Of a stretch of 64,000 nucleotides of DNA, positions 10,204 to 22,310 are shown in pieces. The notes under the pieces are model-generated. The model did not search any database and had not been told where the DNA came from. It saw only the letters and a list, made by a program, of their open reading frames with translations. Where the stretch lies: positions 227,501 through 291,500 of the forward strand of contig JAFEMH010002591.1 of assembly GCA_022495995.1 (NCBI GenBank), read 5' to 3'. Source of the stretch: Adenophora triphylla var. japonica. Its lineage: Eukaryota > Streptophyta > Magnoliopsida > Asterales > Campanulaceae. How positions within the stretch are numbered: the stretch's first letter is position 1; each line of letters opens with the position of its first letter. A program made the position numbers and the translations under genes.

Positions 10204-11690
10204 ATGATTCTAAATATCCATGAAGACAATGACACAGTTCTGTCCGTCCCGGATATAGCCCCTTATCTCGTCAGCGGCCAGAACTCGGGGGCCAACCCTG
10301 ACTTGAGACAAGGAGAGATGCCAAACGTAGACAAACTAGTTGAGATGGAAGACCTAGACATAAACGGTGAGGAAGGTAGAAGGCTAAGAGAAATAATCAT
10401 TGAAACCTTGCAATTTTGGGATGGTCCAGAAATGGAGCCCGTAGATGAACTGTAGGAAATCATACTCAATCCTGACTACCCAGAGTAGAAAATAAAAATC
10501 GGGGGCTAGCTCTCCCCAGAAGATAGGGAGAAAATCATCACCCTTCTGAAAATCAATCTAGATGTCTTTGCTTGAAAAGTCGAGGATATGAGAGGAATAA
10601 AGGAAGAGGTGTTTGTCCATAAGCTGGAAGTCGACCCGTCTGCTAAACCTATCAAGCAGACAAGCAGAATTTTTTTAAACGATAAAGAAGATGCAATCAA
10701 GGATGAAGTGCAGAAATTGCTAAGTACAGGAATTATCTAGGAAGCAACCTATCCTGTTTGGTTGACCAATGTTGCGATGGTAAAAAAACAGAACGGGAAG
10801 TGGCGAATGTGTGTAGAATACACAGATCTCAACAAAGTTTGCCTGAAAGACAGTTATCCTCTCCCAATAATTGACAAGTTGGTTGACTCCATTGGTGAAC
10901 ATAGAACTCTTGGCTTCCTAGACGCCTACTCTGGTTATCACCAAATAAAAATGGGCGATGAAGATATTGAGAAGACAGCCTTCCGGGCATCTATGATGCA
11001 CTTTGGGCTTAAAAATGCGGGCGCAACCTACCAACGCATGGTCAACAAAGTCTTTGGGGAGCAGATAGGCCATAACATGGAAGCCTACATCAATGACATG
11101 GTCATCAAGACTAGGAGTGTCAGTCACGCCCCAGATTTGGAGGAAACGTTTGACAACCTACAAACTAATAACATGAAATTGAATTCATGTAAATGTGTGT
11201 TTGGGATGACAGCCGGAAAGTTCCTATTCTTTATGGTATCACAAAGAGGAATTGAGGCGAATACAAAAAAAATCAAAGCCTTGATAGACATGAAAGAACC
11301 TATCAACATCAATGAGGTTCAAATGATGAATGGAAGAATAGCAGCCCTTGGAAGATTTATTGCAAAGTATGCGGAAAAATTGTTGCCTTTCTTCAAACTC
11401 CTGAAGGGTACCAAGAGCTTCTCCTGTACATCTGATTGCTCAGAATCATTCAAACAGTTGGGGGAGTACTTGGGATGCCCTCCTTTGTTGAGCAGCCCTG
11501 TTACGAGAGAAATGTTATACATCTTCCTAGTAGTTATAGACCACTCTATAGCTGCGATACTATTTCAAAATGAAGGAACCACTCAGAAACCTATCTATTA
11601 TGTCTCTAAGGAATTATCAATGCACCCCCGAAGAAATCTTGCATACGTTGGAATTCTCGGGACGTCTCCTTAATTGGTATATCGATCTTA
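10204..11690 (+). pseudogene. pol: Reverse transcriptase of element A
   Basis: The linker (10204-10455) and the fingers region (about 10560-10760) contain several stops. The RT core is open at 10762-11673. Visible motifs are KWRMCVEYTDLNK, FLDAYSGYHQI, FGLKNAGATYQR and the catalytic box. That box reads YINDM instead of YVDDM, so the first catalytic aspartate has become asparagine, a GAT to AAT change. The thumb region and the first RNase H follow. The element cannot have made active RT after this change. Confidence 0.85.
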
Positions 11691-12331
11691 CTGAGTTTGA
11701 TATCAGATACCAACCTAGTAAGAAACTCCTAGCACAGCCTCTAGTCGATTTTATGGTTGAAACCACCTTTATATGTTAGCACGACCCCACCTCCCGCAAG
11801 TGCAAAAAATCTACGGGGGAAGAACCGACCATCGAGCTCCCATCCAACTGCTGGGTCATATACACAGACAGGTCAGCCACTAAGGAAATAAGTAGAGCTA
11901 AAATTGTACTAGCAAGTCCTGATGGGAAACACACCATCCAGGACATTATTAGATTCAAATTTCCTGATTCCAACAATCAAGCTGAGTACGAATCTTTGAT
12001 ATTTGGCATAGAGTTGGCATCCTTCTATGGAGCAACCAAAATTGCCGTCTTCTATTATTACCAGCTCGTAGTCAAGCAGATAAAAGGGGAGTACAACACT
12101 CAGCACCCCATACTTGTAAAATACAAGGATCTCGTCCTAGACATAACAAAGAAGTTGGAATTTTTTGAAATAAGTCAAATAGGCCCGGAAGACAACCAAG
12201 TGGCAGATGTTCTGTCTAAATTGGCGATTATTGACGTGGCAGATCCCGATTCTAACCCACTTATAGTCTTTGTCGAAGAACCTGCCTACAAAAGACTACG
12301 AGTAATGCTCCTAGATGGGGAGGAGAAGTGA
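11690..12331 (+). pseudogene. pol: RNase H and archaeal-like RNase H of element A
   Basis: After the connection region, a stop at 11777-11779 is followed in the same reading direction by a second RNase H. It contains WVIYTDRSA, where catalytic D is kept, and NNQAEYESLIFGIELA, where catalytic E is kept. DNQVADVLSKLA is the final catalytic region. Dual RNase H is a hallmark of Tat elements. The ORF from 11996 covers the C-terminal half. Confidence 0.75.
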
Positions 12332-12349
12332 TGGATAGATGAATACACG

Positions 12350-13560
12350 AACTTCATCGAAAGGGACCAACTACCTGAGGATGAGACACGTGCTAGGCTT
12401 ATCAAGAAGAAGTCAGTAAGGTTCACGGTATTGAACGGGATCCTCTACAGAAGATCATTCACAAAGTCCCTACTAAGGTGCGTCCATCCCAAGGAAAGAG
12501 AAAATCTCTTGGCATAAGTCCAAGAAGGCATCTGCGGTGGTCACCCGGGGGCCAGAACCTTAGCTGACAAAATAATCATGCTAGGTTACTATTGGCCAAA
12601 CTTGAGAGATGACGCACAAACCTACGTAAGAATGTATGACAGGTGCCAGAGATATGCTGATATTCCTATACTGCCAGCAGTAGAACAGACACTCATAATT
12701 CCTACTTGGCCATTTGACATGTGGGTAATCAACATCATCGAGCCCTTCCCCCCTCCCCCGCCCAAGGCAATTGCAAGTAAATGATCGTGACAGTCGATTA
12801 GTTCTACAAATGGATAGAAGCAAAAGCTTTAGCCAAAATAACAGAGGATAACGCAATAAGTTTTGTCCACGATTTCATCTGGTGTCGCTTCGGGGTTCCA
12901 CACACTATCATCTCAGATCATGGTCTCCGATTCTCTAAGGCATTCACAGCAGAACTGAACAGACTAGGAGTCAAACACATCAAGTAATCCGTTAACAGAC
13001 CTCAATGTAACGGACAAGCGGAAGCAGCCAACAAGTTGGTGCTAATAGCCCTAACCAAGAACCTAGAAGGAAGTGATGGTAGATGGTTGGACGAACTTCC
13101 CTTAGCTTTGTGGGCAGTTCGCACAACCACCTGGGGGCCAACCGTGGAAACCCCATTTGCACTGACCTTCGGATCTGAGGCTATGACACCAACTGAGATA
13201 GCTATCCCTACAACAAGAAACTCAAACTACGATGAACAAGTCAACAAGGTCAACAGGCTGCTAGATCTAGACATAGTAGATGAGAAGAGACTAGCTGCTC
13301 AGATGAGGATGGTAAATTACGAACAAAGGAGCAAAGCTTACCATTTCAAAAGGGTCAACAAAAGAATATTCTAAGCTGGTGACTGGGTACTTAGAAAGAT
13401 TGAATCTACTGGCATGAAGGCAGAACAGAACAAGCTCTCCCCAAACTGGGAAGACCCCTACATCATCACTCAAGTTATTATAGAAGGGACCTAAAGAATG
13501 AAGACCCTAGATGGAAAGGAGCTGAAACATCCGTGACATTATGATCATCTACGGAAGTAC
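12350..13560 (+). pseudogene. pol: Integrase of element A
   Basis: Would insert element cDNA into nuclear DNA. The zinc-binding N-domain (about 12540-12660) ends in DRCQRYAD. The catalytic core has IISDHG and NGQAEAANK, so the second aspartate and the glutamate remain. The first catalytic position reads MWVINII where a WGIDII-type motif is expected, so Asp has become Asn. Stops occur at 12782-12784, 12799-12801, 12985-12987 and 13372-13374. The C-terminal part ends around 13560. Confidence 0.8.
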
Positions 13561-13729
13561 TATCACTATTTCATAGTCTATTTTTCATATAATAGATTAG
13601 TCCTTGTTAGTCTTTTCCTTTATTTTCAAGTAAAATAAGATTGCAGTTCGATTTAATCAGTTTCAATCAATAGAAATTCAGTTTTCATCAAGGCAAATGA
13701 CTAGCAAGACAACTCTGAAAGACGAGGAG

Positions 13730-14240
13730 AACCCTCCTCGGAATCAAAGGGAAAATCTAAAAATTTATCTAAAACCTATAATCGAACGACCCTCCTCGGC
13801 ATAAAGAGATAAAATCTAAAAATTTATCTAATACCTATGTCGAATGACCTTTCTCGGAATAGAGAGATAAAACCTAAAATTTGTCTAAGACTTATGACCG
13901 TACGACCCTACTCGACATAAAGAGACAAGTACTCAAAAACTTATTTATGAACTACGTCGAATGACCCTCCTCGACATAGAGAGATAAGGCATCAATAACT
14001 TATCTAAAACCAATGTCGAATGACCCTCCTCGGCATGGCGAGATAAGACATCAACAATTTATCTAAGATTTATGTCGAACGACCCTACTCGACATAAAAA
14101 GATAAACTCTCAAAAACCAAGGCTGAAAGACCTTCCTCGGGTTAATGATTAAATATATAACTTATCTTAAATGATTGTATCGAATGACCTTCCTCGGTTT
14201 GAAAGAAATCAATATCAAATGACAAGGTGATCTTCCTCGA
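13730..14240 (+). repeat. 58-bp tandem array in the 3' region of element A
   Basis: About eight degenerate copies containing GAATGACCCTCCTCGGCAT, AGAGATAA and AAAAATTTATCTAA. Two adjacent well-preserved units are each 58 bp. Tat elements commonly carry tandem arrays between pol and the 3' LTR. Confidence 0.8.
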
Positions 14241-14407
14241 CTTCTCAAGAAAGTTGGATATTTAGACAATTATTCAGCAAACATTCAACATATAACCATT
14301 CAAGACAAATAGTTCAAAGATGCAGTAAAGTAAAAACAAGACAAGTGATTGAAGAAAATCCATTATATTGATAAAAAAGTTGAGATACAATGAAGCCTAT
14401 TCAAATA

Positions 14408-17400
14408 TTACAAAAACAAAGGTAAAAAAGGTCTACAAGATTGGTCATCGCCCCTGAAAAGGTCTTCTTGTTCAGCATCAAAATCTGGGATGATAACTTT
14501 CTCGGCCTGGGCTTCCTCGGCACCTTCTTCTTCCTCGTCAGAACTCAAGCCCTCCTCCTTGATCTTTTCAATAAGGGTATAAACATTTTGTGGATCAAGT
14601 GGAGGAGGAACCCAAGCAGGACGGTTGGCATGGGCGTCCTGGGAGGCAATGACCTTCGGGGCATTATCTGAAAATGGCACAAGGGAGTGCATCGATCGAG
14701 CTGCCTCATCATATGAGTCCTGGCAGATGAGCCGAGAAAGAACCTCTAGGTCATGGTTGAGAGACGGTTCCACCATGGCCCTTCTGGCCAAGTGTAAGTA
14801 CCCATCAGAGTACATAGTGGCCGTCTTCTCTGCCACTGCTTGTCGAAAAGCCGAGCTGGCTTTATAACGAGTAATGGCATCCGCCTCCCTAGATGGGATG
14901 CTTGCCTCCAACTCTCTGAGCTAGGAAGATGCCTCCTCATCTTGCTTGAGGGTTTCAACCCTTTTCCCTTCCAGTTCGGCCTCCCTAAGTCGGGCAGCCT
15001 CCTCAGAATTGGCCAATGCCTCTTTGGCCGCCTTCTCTTCCTCTTCGGCTTTTTCCTTAGCCGTTTTGAAGGCATCAAAATGAAGGTTCTTCAAGAGCTC
15101 CATGGCCCTCTTCATGTCGGCCTTCTCCTTCTTGGCTTGTTTCTCGAGCTTCTGCTCATGAACCTCAGAAACCTTAGCCTTGATGGCCTCATAGGTCGTA
15201 ACCGTGGCTAGCTACACAAAATAGAGAAAAAATGATCATAAAATTATAAGTACATATATGACAAGGAAAGAAAAATGAAAGACCGAGAAAGGCTTACCTC
15301 ACTTAGAAGAAGGCCCTTTCTGTTGGCCATATTCTCCATGCTGTGCTTGGACTCCAGGAAGTGATCCAGAAGATCATCATCTATGGACCTATAAATGACA
15401 GCCCGACCAACCCTTTGTTGGGGGCCCTTACGGGAAAGGATGTCCATACCCCTGAAGATTGAGGCCTCGCGTGCCTCCTGCACAAATTGCTCGGCTTCAA
15501 CATATGTTGTTATATACCGAGTAAAGAGTGCAGTCGAGGAAGGCTCAGTTGTAACCCTTTTAGAGGAACCCTTCTGTCATTGGCCGTTTTTGAGCTGGAG
15601 TCCTTCCCCCAGCATTCGCCTCCTCGGCCTCTACCAGGCCGGTATGCTTTAGAGCCTCCTCGGCCTGAGTAAGGATCTCATGGAAGATTTGTCCCTCTCT
15701 GGCATGGGCCTCCTGCCCGCCATCAGCTTCCTCTATGGAGGCTTCAGTACCCCCCACTGGCTTAAGGGGCAAAGCCCCAACTTCCTTGGTTGCCAAGATG
15801 ACATGTCTTTCTACGGCATCAGAGCACCTCTTATTTTTAGCCGAGTATCAAGAAGTCCTCCTCTTCAACTTCATCAATGCCTGGGGGTCAAGAATCTCCT
15901 TTTCCATTTTCTTTTCTTGCTCGCCTGTCAGATCTGGAAAAGATGAGAAAGAAGGAGTCATTAAAAAGGCGAGAAACTCAATACAATAAACAAAAATGCA
16001 CAAGTGTAAAAATCGAGTAGCAAGAAATTTATAGCCAAGCAAGTCATTCACGGTTAAACACTAGTTCTCGTATAATTTGCAGATTTCACAATTAGAATGA
16101 AAGATGAGACCGAGATATAACCTTCAGTCTGGGTATCTGTTCCCCCTAGCAACTGAGACCATGGGCACTAGACCGTCCAAAGTACCAGGCATGATGCCGT
16201 CCTAGAAATAGTATCTTTGGTCGGTCTCAAGGCTTGACCAACACAAAGTGTCGACGGAGGCAAACTGAATCAACCTATCTATAAGATGACCACTCTACTC
16301 GGGCCTCCACACTTTCTCTGGCACTCCTGGAAACCTAGAGGGTGCAGGGAATTCCCAGCCTTGTCGGCTCTCAACCCTTATCACGTGATTATTCCATCCA
16401 GATACTTTGCTCGACATTGGGTATATTAATTTGGGTTGATTTGGATCACTTCTCACAACCTACACCTTGGTGTCCTCCTTATAGCTCACGGTAAAGAAAT
16501 GGTGGAAGGCAGACTGGCAGGGTTCAAAACCAAGACTGCGACACAACACAATGAAGCCGGTGAGGAACCTCACGACATTGGCCCCAATCATGGCAGGAAC
16601 AACCTGCATGTATTCAAGGAACTCACAAATGAATGGATCGAGGGGGAGACGAAGGCCTAGTTGGAACTTTTGTAGTAAAAATTGACGTGGTTCAAAGAGT
16701 AAAAAATTCATTCATGGCATCCTCGTCTTTAACAAGAGCACCAGGAAGATAGCTAAATCGGTATTCCTCACTCAACACCCCATACTTGGTATAAACTTCC
16801 TCAAGAATGGGCTCCCCGGCTTTAACAGGTCTAGGCTTAGGGGTGATAGACCTACTACGACTTGACCTACCATGTCCCTTTCCTCGGCTGTCAGCTTGGG
16901 CCCCCTCAACAAATGCATTACAATTCAACCCAAAGTAGAAGGATCAGTTGAAGGACGAGCAACAATATTTCCCCTTCCCGTCATAACTGCACAAACAAAT
17001 AATAAAGATGAGATATTGGCAAAGGAAAATGGAATGACGAGGACGACGAAGGGTATCCCTCCCCCTCCCATTAAAAAAAATCGTGAAGGGATCCTTACCC
17101 AACATAGGACGTTCCAAGTGGTTGGACTTCAGGTAATAAAAATTGATGTGGTCAATAATTTCTAACCAGCCGTGGAACAACACAATATTTGGGGAATCAA
17201 CGTTAAGTCGGTCAATCCTAAACTTACTGGGATAACCTACATCGGTCCTAAGGCTTTGATACCTCGTCAGGATCTCCCCAATCTCATTTAATCTCAACAT
17301 CATCCATGACCCATCAACCCTTTGAAAAATTCTAATGTTTTGCGTATGATAGCAATACAAGGCGTGGGAAATACTTCTCCAAGTTCTAGCCATTTCTAAG

Positions 17401-17410
17401 AACGGGTACG
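14408..17410 (-). pseudogene. Antisense extra ORF of element A (gypsy-associated PF04195-like protein)
   Basis: A gene antisense to pol, spread over several frames with visible introns; one spans about 15212-15297 (GTAAGC donor, GTGTAG acceptor on the minus strand). Its 5' end is cut off by the LTR of element B. The stretch 16460-16711, with LPLDPFICEFLEYMQVVPAM and FIVLCRSLGFEP, closely resembles the plant family named putative gypsy type transposon (PF04195). The fragments at 17393-16944 and 16928-16692 come before it. The C-terminal part (15200-14408) is a long charged coiled coil (Glu/Lys/Ala) followed by an acidic tail. An in-frame TAG lies near 14923. The domain name is from memory. Confidence 0.65.
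17406..17410. repeat. Candidate target duplication of element B (GTACG, left copy)
   Basis: The five bases directly before the TG start of the element B LTR. The right-hand copy would lie beyond the window, so this is unconfirmed. Confidence 0.3.
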
Positions 17411-17595
17411 TGTAGACACCCCATTCTGAACCAATAATTATATGATTACACTACTCTTTGTCTCTCTTTTGTGTTTTGATGAAAGTGTATTAGTTTCGTC
17501 ATGTTTCGTTAAGTTTCTAACTAACTTTGTTAGTTTTGGACCTAACTGACTAACGGAATAACTGAAGAGGACAGAATAGTCAATTGACTAGTTGC

Positions 17596-17627
17596 CCCGC
17601 GCGGGACAAACGTGTCTCGCGCGAGAC
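17596..17627 (+). promoter_or_regulatory. Paired CG-core palindromes in the element B LTR
   Basis: CCCGCGCGGG and GTCTCGCGCGAGAC have centres exactly 20 bp apart and lie about 170-200 bp upstream of the TATA box. See the findings on paired palindromes. Confidence 0.55.
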
Positions 17628-18148
17628 ATCTCCACTGCGGAATGTTCAGATTCACTTCCCTTATCGATTTCGACCTCTTTTCTTGATAACTCTTATCCAA
17701 TCCGGGTCTCTACTGATTTTAGAGTTCTCGAACCATCTTTGGGAGATATCCTAAATCCCTTGAGTTTCCTAATCTTGGTGACCAAATAAATCAACCCCTA
17801 TAAATACTAGATGACTTTCAGTATTTAGGAGGACACAATTTGCTGATTTCTCTCCTTGAAAGACTCCTGCAAATCACTCTAAAAACAACACCCAAATTCG
17901 TCCATCAACCTTGTTGATCGATGAATACCAAGATTCAAAGCTTAGAATCAAGGCGGAACTCCGTCCAAATTATTTCTCGACCGAGGGAGGAGGAGGAGAC
18001 ACTTTAACCACGAACAACCAAGAACCTCGTTCTAAACCAAATACTCCCTAAATTCATTTTTTATCATCTTCCTACGAAGATCTCGAACCTATGTCGAGGT
18101 TATTCATTAAAATCACTCAAGAACACAAATTAAACTCCTATACTTTCA

Positions 18149-18348
18149 CAGGCCCGTCTCAATAATTTATGGTGCCCTGTGCAAAATGAGGTTATTATGC
18201 CCTTAATAAGGTTGAAAAATGAAATGAAGAGGAGGGAAGTCAAAATAAACAAACATGTTGATACAAAGGAACGAACCCAGGCTTCCCAACACCTTTTACA
18301 CGCCACTTAACCACTGGAACACTTTCCAACTTGTGTATTGATTCAGAG

Positions 18349-18424
<76 letters not shown>

Positions 18425-18499
18425 TAAAAAATTTGGGGCCCTATAATTTTTGGGGCCCTGTGCAGCTGCGCTCCTTGAGCACCCTCGAAAACGGGCCTG
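18149..18499. mobile_element. hAT-type MITE, 351 bp, inside the element B LTR
   Basis: Exact 8-bp target duplication TACTTTCA at 18141-18148 and 18500-18507. Terminal repeats CAGGCCCGTC and ACGGGCCTG are inverted. An AT microsatellite (about 18348-18419) lies inside it. Confidence 0.9.
18348..18419. repeat. (AT)n microsatellite
   Basis: About 36 uninterrupted AT dinucleotides within the hAT MITE. Confidence 0.95.
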
Positions 18500-18868
18500 T
18501 ACTTTCATATTCTTCTTCTCAATCCCTCTAATTGCTTTTAGAGTAGTGTAATCCCATCAAAAAGGGTTAGCCTAGAGTCTCTTCAATCCATGGAGGTGAT
18601 CTCGAATTATACAACCTGACATTCCTAATTAAAAAATTAATTAGGGTTTTATTATTATTATTTAATTATTATATTGTTTTGATTCATAATACTCAATTGC
18701 AAGACCAATCTTCGGATTGGGTGGAATGGGTGCTCCACGACCTTCCCATCCCATAAATTAACCCCCGAACCTTCGAATCTCTTTAAATTATCAAAAATGT
18801 TTTTCTTATTGTTTTTCTAAATAAATAATAAGTGGCGACTCTGTGTTCATTAAATTTGTATCGCTACA

Positions 18869-18890
18869 GTTTGTCGACTCTGCTGGGGAC
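18869..18890 (+). promoter_or_regulatory. Primer binding site of element B
   Basis: TGTCGACTCTGCTGGGGAC follows the LTR end almost directly. It resembles the TGGCGACTC.GCTGGGGAC type of tRNA-primed site seen in Tat/Ogre elements (tRNA-Arg by recollection). Confidence 0.7.
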
Positions 18891-19904
18891 AATTAATTAA
18901 GAGAGTTAGACTTGTGTTCAATTGAGTATTATCAATCTTTTTATTGGCTCTCATCATTGGATTATTTTAATTTTTACCGGTCATCGATTGACTCGAGCTT
19001 TGTAATCAATTAATTTAATTCTCTCTCTCTCTCTCTCTCTCTCTACTCTTTATGTGAAACTACGTCGGCCTGTGTCTTCCTAATTTGAGAGAAAAGTAGG
19101 CAACCACTTGGTGCGACCATTATCTGTTTTTCTTTTTGTTTTAAAAAAAAACTTTCTATTTTACTCTATCACCTAGAATTGACTCTCACACACGCGCACA
19201 TCATGATATAACTGTCATTGCATTACATACCTTTGATAAAATCCGGGAACCACACTAAGGACGGATGACGATAATCACCTAATCGCTGGTCTCTCGAAAG
19301 TTGGATCATCCCACCTCGTGTTTTCAATCCACCTAGATTGTCAATATCGCGAGGAGCCTAGCCGTAAACCCTGCATCAACCACATATCATGTAGATTTAC
19401 TTTTTAGGACACTCCGTGACCGGTCATTTTGATCTTGGAGTCTTTGTAATCCCTTGTCAAGATTATTTTTTGTGCAATAAGCCATGGAAAAGAAATCAAT
19501 AAATTGTCGCTTCGGATTTGTCCCTTCGGAAATGTCCCTGTGATTGTCCCTTCGAATTTTCCCCTAAAGAGAAAAATTTCTTACTCAATTTATTGCACAA
19601 AACTCGATGTTACTTGAGATAACTTCGTCCCCTAGGTCCTTAGGTTTGGATTTTGAATGTTAGAAACCCCCAAAATGGATTTTCTGTCCGACCAAAACTA
19701 GGATTAAAATTAGAAAAAATGTGACTTCCAGTGGTGTTGTCTCGCGCGAGACTTCTTGTCCCGTGCGAGAAAAGTGTTCTGTCTTTTCGTATTTTGGCCA
19801 AAACCTTCAAGCCTTCATACACCATATTCAGTCGACTTGTTAGGACTCGATCATGGTTTAACACAGTTGCTACACATCTAGGTTCATCGCCAAAGCTCGA
19901 CACA
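18891..19904 (+). other. Leader (5' UTR) of element B
   Basis: About 1 kb non-coding. It contains a CT repeat (19021-19043) and a small degenerate repeat of TGTCCCTTCGGA (about 19515-19560). Two CG-core palindromes, GTCTCGCGCGAGAC (19739-19752) and CCCGTGCGAG (19760-19769), are 19 bp apart between centres. Confidence 0.6.
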
Positions 19905-21271
19905 ATGTCTACTTCTCCTTCTGTCACTGAAGCCGAAATCAAGGAAACTAAGGCCGAACTCATCGAAGCCATGCTTAGGATGGATGAACAAAGTAAGAAA
20001 ATTGATGAGCAAAATGCCCAAATAGCCGCCCTCATGCAAGAGCTCCATGAGATGAAAGTCAAGAAAGGAAGAAAGCAAAAGAAGAAAGATGCATCCTCCT
20101 CCGATGAAGAGGAATCCTACCCCAAGAAGAATAGGAAAAGCAAGAATTCAAGCAAGAAAGAGGAAGAATCCGATTCATCCTCTTTCTCATCCTCCTTCGA
20201 TGATGAGGGACATATCTCCAAGGGTACTAAGACCAAGAAGGAAGGTAGTGATGAAACTACTAAGCTTGGTAATCATGTAACTAAGAACTACCTTGAGAAG
20301 AAACTTGCAACCCTTGACACTTCAAAGGGATCATTCATCCCATTTGATCCCGATGCTCTTCAACAATCCATCACCAAGTTTCCTCGCAAGTACAAGACAC
20401 CCGATTTTGCCAAGTTTAATGGCACTACTTGTCCTCGAGCTCATGTTGAGACCTACACTTGGGCTATGCTTCCAATGGGACTTGATAACACAATCTTGGC
20501 CCAATACTTTCCTCAAATTTTGAAGAGTTTTGCAAGGGATTGGTACATGTCTCTTCCTACGACTACAAGGCTTGACTGGTCGTCTGCATGCTTAGTCTTC
20601 CAAAGGCAGTTTGAAGACAACTCCACTTACCACCCTACTAGGAGGGATCTTGAACAAACCAAGCAACATGCAAATGAGTCTTTTGCTAACTTTGCTAGAA
20701 TATGGAGACTCAAACTTACTGAAATTGTCGAAAGACCTACTCTCAAAGAGCAAATCCACATCTTCCTCCAATGCCTCCGTGATGAATTTCAAGAGAAGCT
20801 CGCCGATAATTACTTTCCTAGTTTCAATGAACTTCATGAGTCCGGAATTAGGATTGATGACTTCCTAAAAAGTAAAAAAAAAAGGAAATTACTTTTCGCT
20901 ACAACAAGCCCACCACAAGTAAGGATGCTTCAGTCAATACTATTGCATTCAATTGCCCCAACACCGATAAATATTCTGCTATTCCTCCTCCCGAAAAGAA
21001 AAAGAGGCACTATGACAAACTTGAAGGAATCACTCAAGAATAACTCTTCGATGTGCTTGTCAAGAATGAAAATATCAAACCAAGGGAAGGTTGTCCTCCT
21101 AGGGATATGGGTCCCAATCATGCTCATCACTTATTCTGCAAATACCACAACTTCACCGGCCACGACACCAACAATTGCCACCACTTGAAGGACGTCATCC
21201 AAGACCTCTTTGACAATGGAGGGTTAGAACGTCCCAACGTCATCACGAATCCTCTCCCTCGTAATACATGA
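19905..21271 (+). pseudogene. gag: Gag of element B (one frameshift, one stop)
   Basis: Tat/Ogre-like capsid and nucleocapsid protein. The ATG at 19905 starts MSTSPSVTEAEIKE and fits better than the open frame upstream, which belongs to the leader. Residues about 5-50 form a coiled coil, followed by a Lys/Ser/Glu-rich linker. The capsid domain runs from KYKTPDFAKFNGTT through ARDWYMSLP to DEFQEKLADNYFPSF. At the poly-A run 20875-20884 the frame shifts. The continuation then has a TAA near 21041 and ends with the nucleocapsid-like motif FCKYHNFTGHDTNNCHHLKD. No protease or RT follows before the E2 insertion. Confidence 0.8.
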
Positions 21272-22085
21272 AGAAGATGAAGCTCCAAGAAGAAATCTAC
21301 ACTTACCACTTTGGGGCTACAACTATCATCTCCCTCTTTCCTTTGATAGAAGTATATTAGGTTTTAAATTTCCAAATATGAACTTGAAGAGTCGTTCTGT
21401 CTTTCTAGTACTTCTCACCTCCTCTAGTTTGTGTCATCTAAACTATCGAGTATGTTTTTAATTTCTTCGGTAATCAAAGTCATTTTCTTTTCCTAAACAC
21501 TTTCCCTGAGGTTGTTCTACCTCATGAGTATCTTTTAGTTCATGCAAAATAATGGAACCTCCATTCCCTAAATCATCTCAAAAAATAGAAACTTCTAAAC
21601 GAGTTTAAGAAGAAAGTTATCATTAGAAGGCTTAAGGGCTAAACATTACCCCTACTGAAAGTCAAAAGTCAACAAACGAAGAAAGCCAAAGGTGTTGCTA
21701 TCAACCTTCATTCCAAGAAGAGTGAGGCTACTTAATTCAAAGATTTGAGAGTACAAAAAAAAACACTCTCAAGCTTTCATCACCTCCACAACAAAGGTGA
21801 AACTTCAAATGCATGAAGGACTCTCCCACAAAGAAGAGGAGTCAAGTGATACCAACAAAAGAAATGAAGATTACTTAACATACTCTTACAACAAGTGAAG
21901 AAGACTTTCAGTATCAATAAAAATATTTACCCTTAAGTCATTCTAATGATTGACTTTCTTCTCAAACTTATTTAAAAAATTTTAGATGATGCACGGTTCA
22001 TTAAAAGGTAGAACAATTTTTCTAGATCTTTGAGACAAGTAGCATTTCTTGTTGAGTCTAAAGGCTTCCTGTTAGCCATTCTCAT
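21272..22085 (+). other. Post-gag region of element B
   Basis: No protease, RT or other domain is recognisable in any frame. It is AT-rich with many stops. It is either non-coding or strongly decayed. Element B is interrupted here by E2, so any pol would be beyond the window. Confidence 0.5.
22081..22085. repeat. Candidate target duplication of E2 (CTCAT, left copy)
   Basis: Five bases before the TG of the E2 5' LTR. The right copy lies outside the window. Confidence 0.3.
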
Positions 22086-22298
22086 TGTAATTACCCAAAT
22101 CTGGCTCCTGCCTTCCAATTAAAAGTTTCCTGGCAATTCCCCAAACTTTCATAAAGTTTAGGGGCAATTTGGGAACTTTTCAAGACTTTCCAAGGAAGGA
22201 CCTTCCAGGAATAATGAATTTGGACATGATCTCGCTGGAAAGAGCCTTCTAGTCTACCACCTTACATGTTTCTAGAAAAAAGCGGTTATGGCTCGTCC

Positions 22299-22310
22299 TG
22301 TCGTGCGACA
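22299..22310 (+). promoter_or_regulatory. CG-core palindrome upstream of the E2 TATA box
   Basis: TGTCGTGCGACA is a perfect 12-bp palindrome just upstream of TATAAAT at 22333. Confidence 0.55.

Larger units (their letters stand above)
7453..17410 (+). mobile_element. Element A: decayed Tat-type Ty3/gypsy retrotransposon
   Basis: A truncated, heavily mutated element in the order gag, protease, RT, RNase H, archaeal-like RNase H, integrase, 58-bp tandem array, antisense extra ORF. The order and the second RNase H place it in the Tat branch. No 5' LTR is seen; it begins in gag sequence beside the hairpin. The right end is cut at 17410 by the LTR of element B. Many stop codons and substituted catalytic residues show it is long dead. 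Confidence 0.85.
17411..18868 (+). repeat. 5' LTR of element B (1458 bp including a MITE)
   Basis: Starts TGTAGACACCCCATTCTG and ends GTATCGCTACA, giving TGTA...TACA ends, followed immediately by a primer binding site. A TATA box lies at about 17799 (CTATAAATACTAG). Two CG-core palindromes, CCCGCGCGGG (17596-17605) and GTCTCGCGCGAGAC (17614-17627), lie upstream of it. The start resembles the LTR starts of E1 and E2 (TGTA..TACCC.AATCTGG). A hAT MITE occupies 18149-18499. Confidence 0.8.

Noticed and set aside
18240..18531. ORFs with Tyr-Ile repeats on both strands
   Set aside because: Read-through of the AT microsatellite in the hAT MITE.
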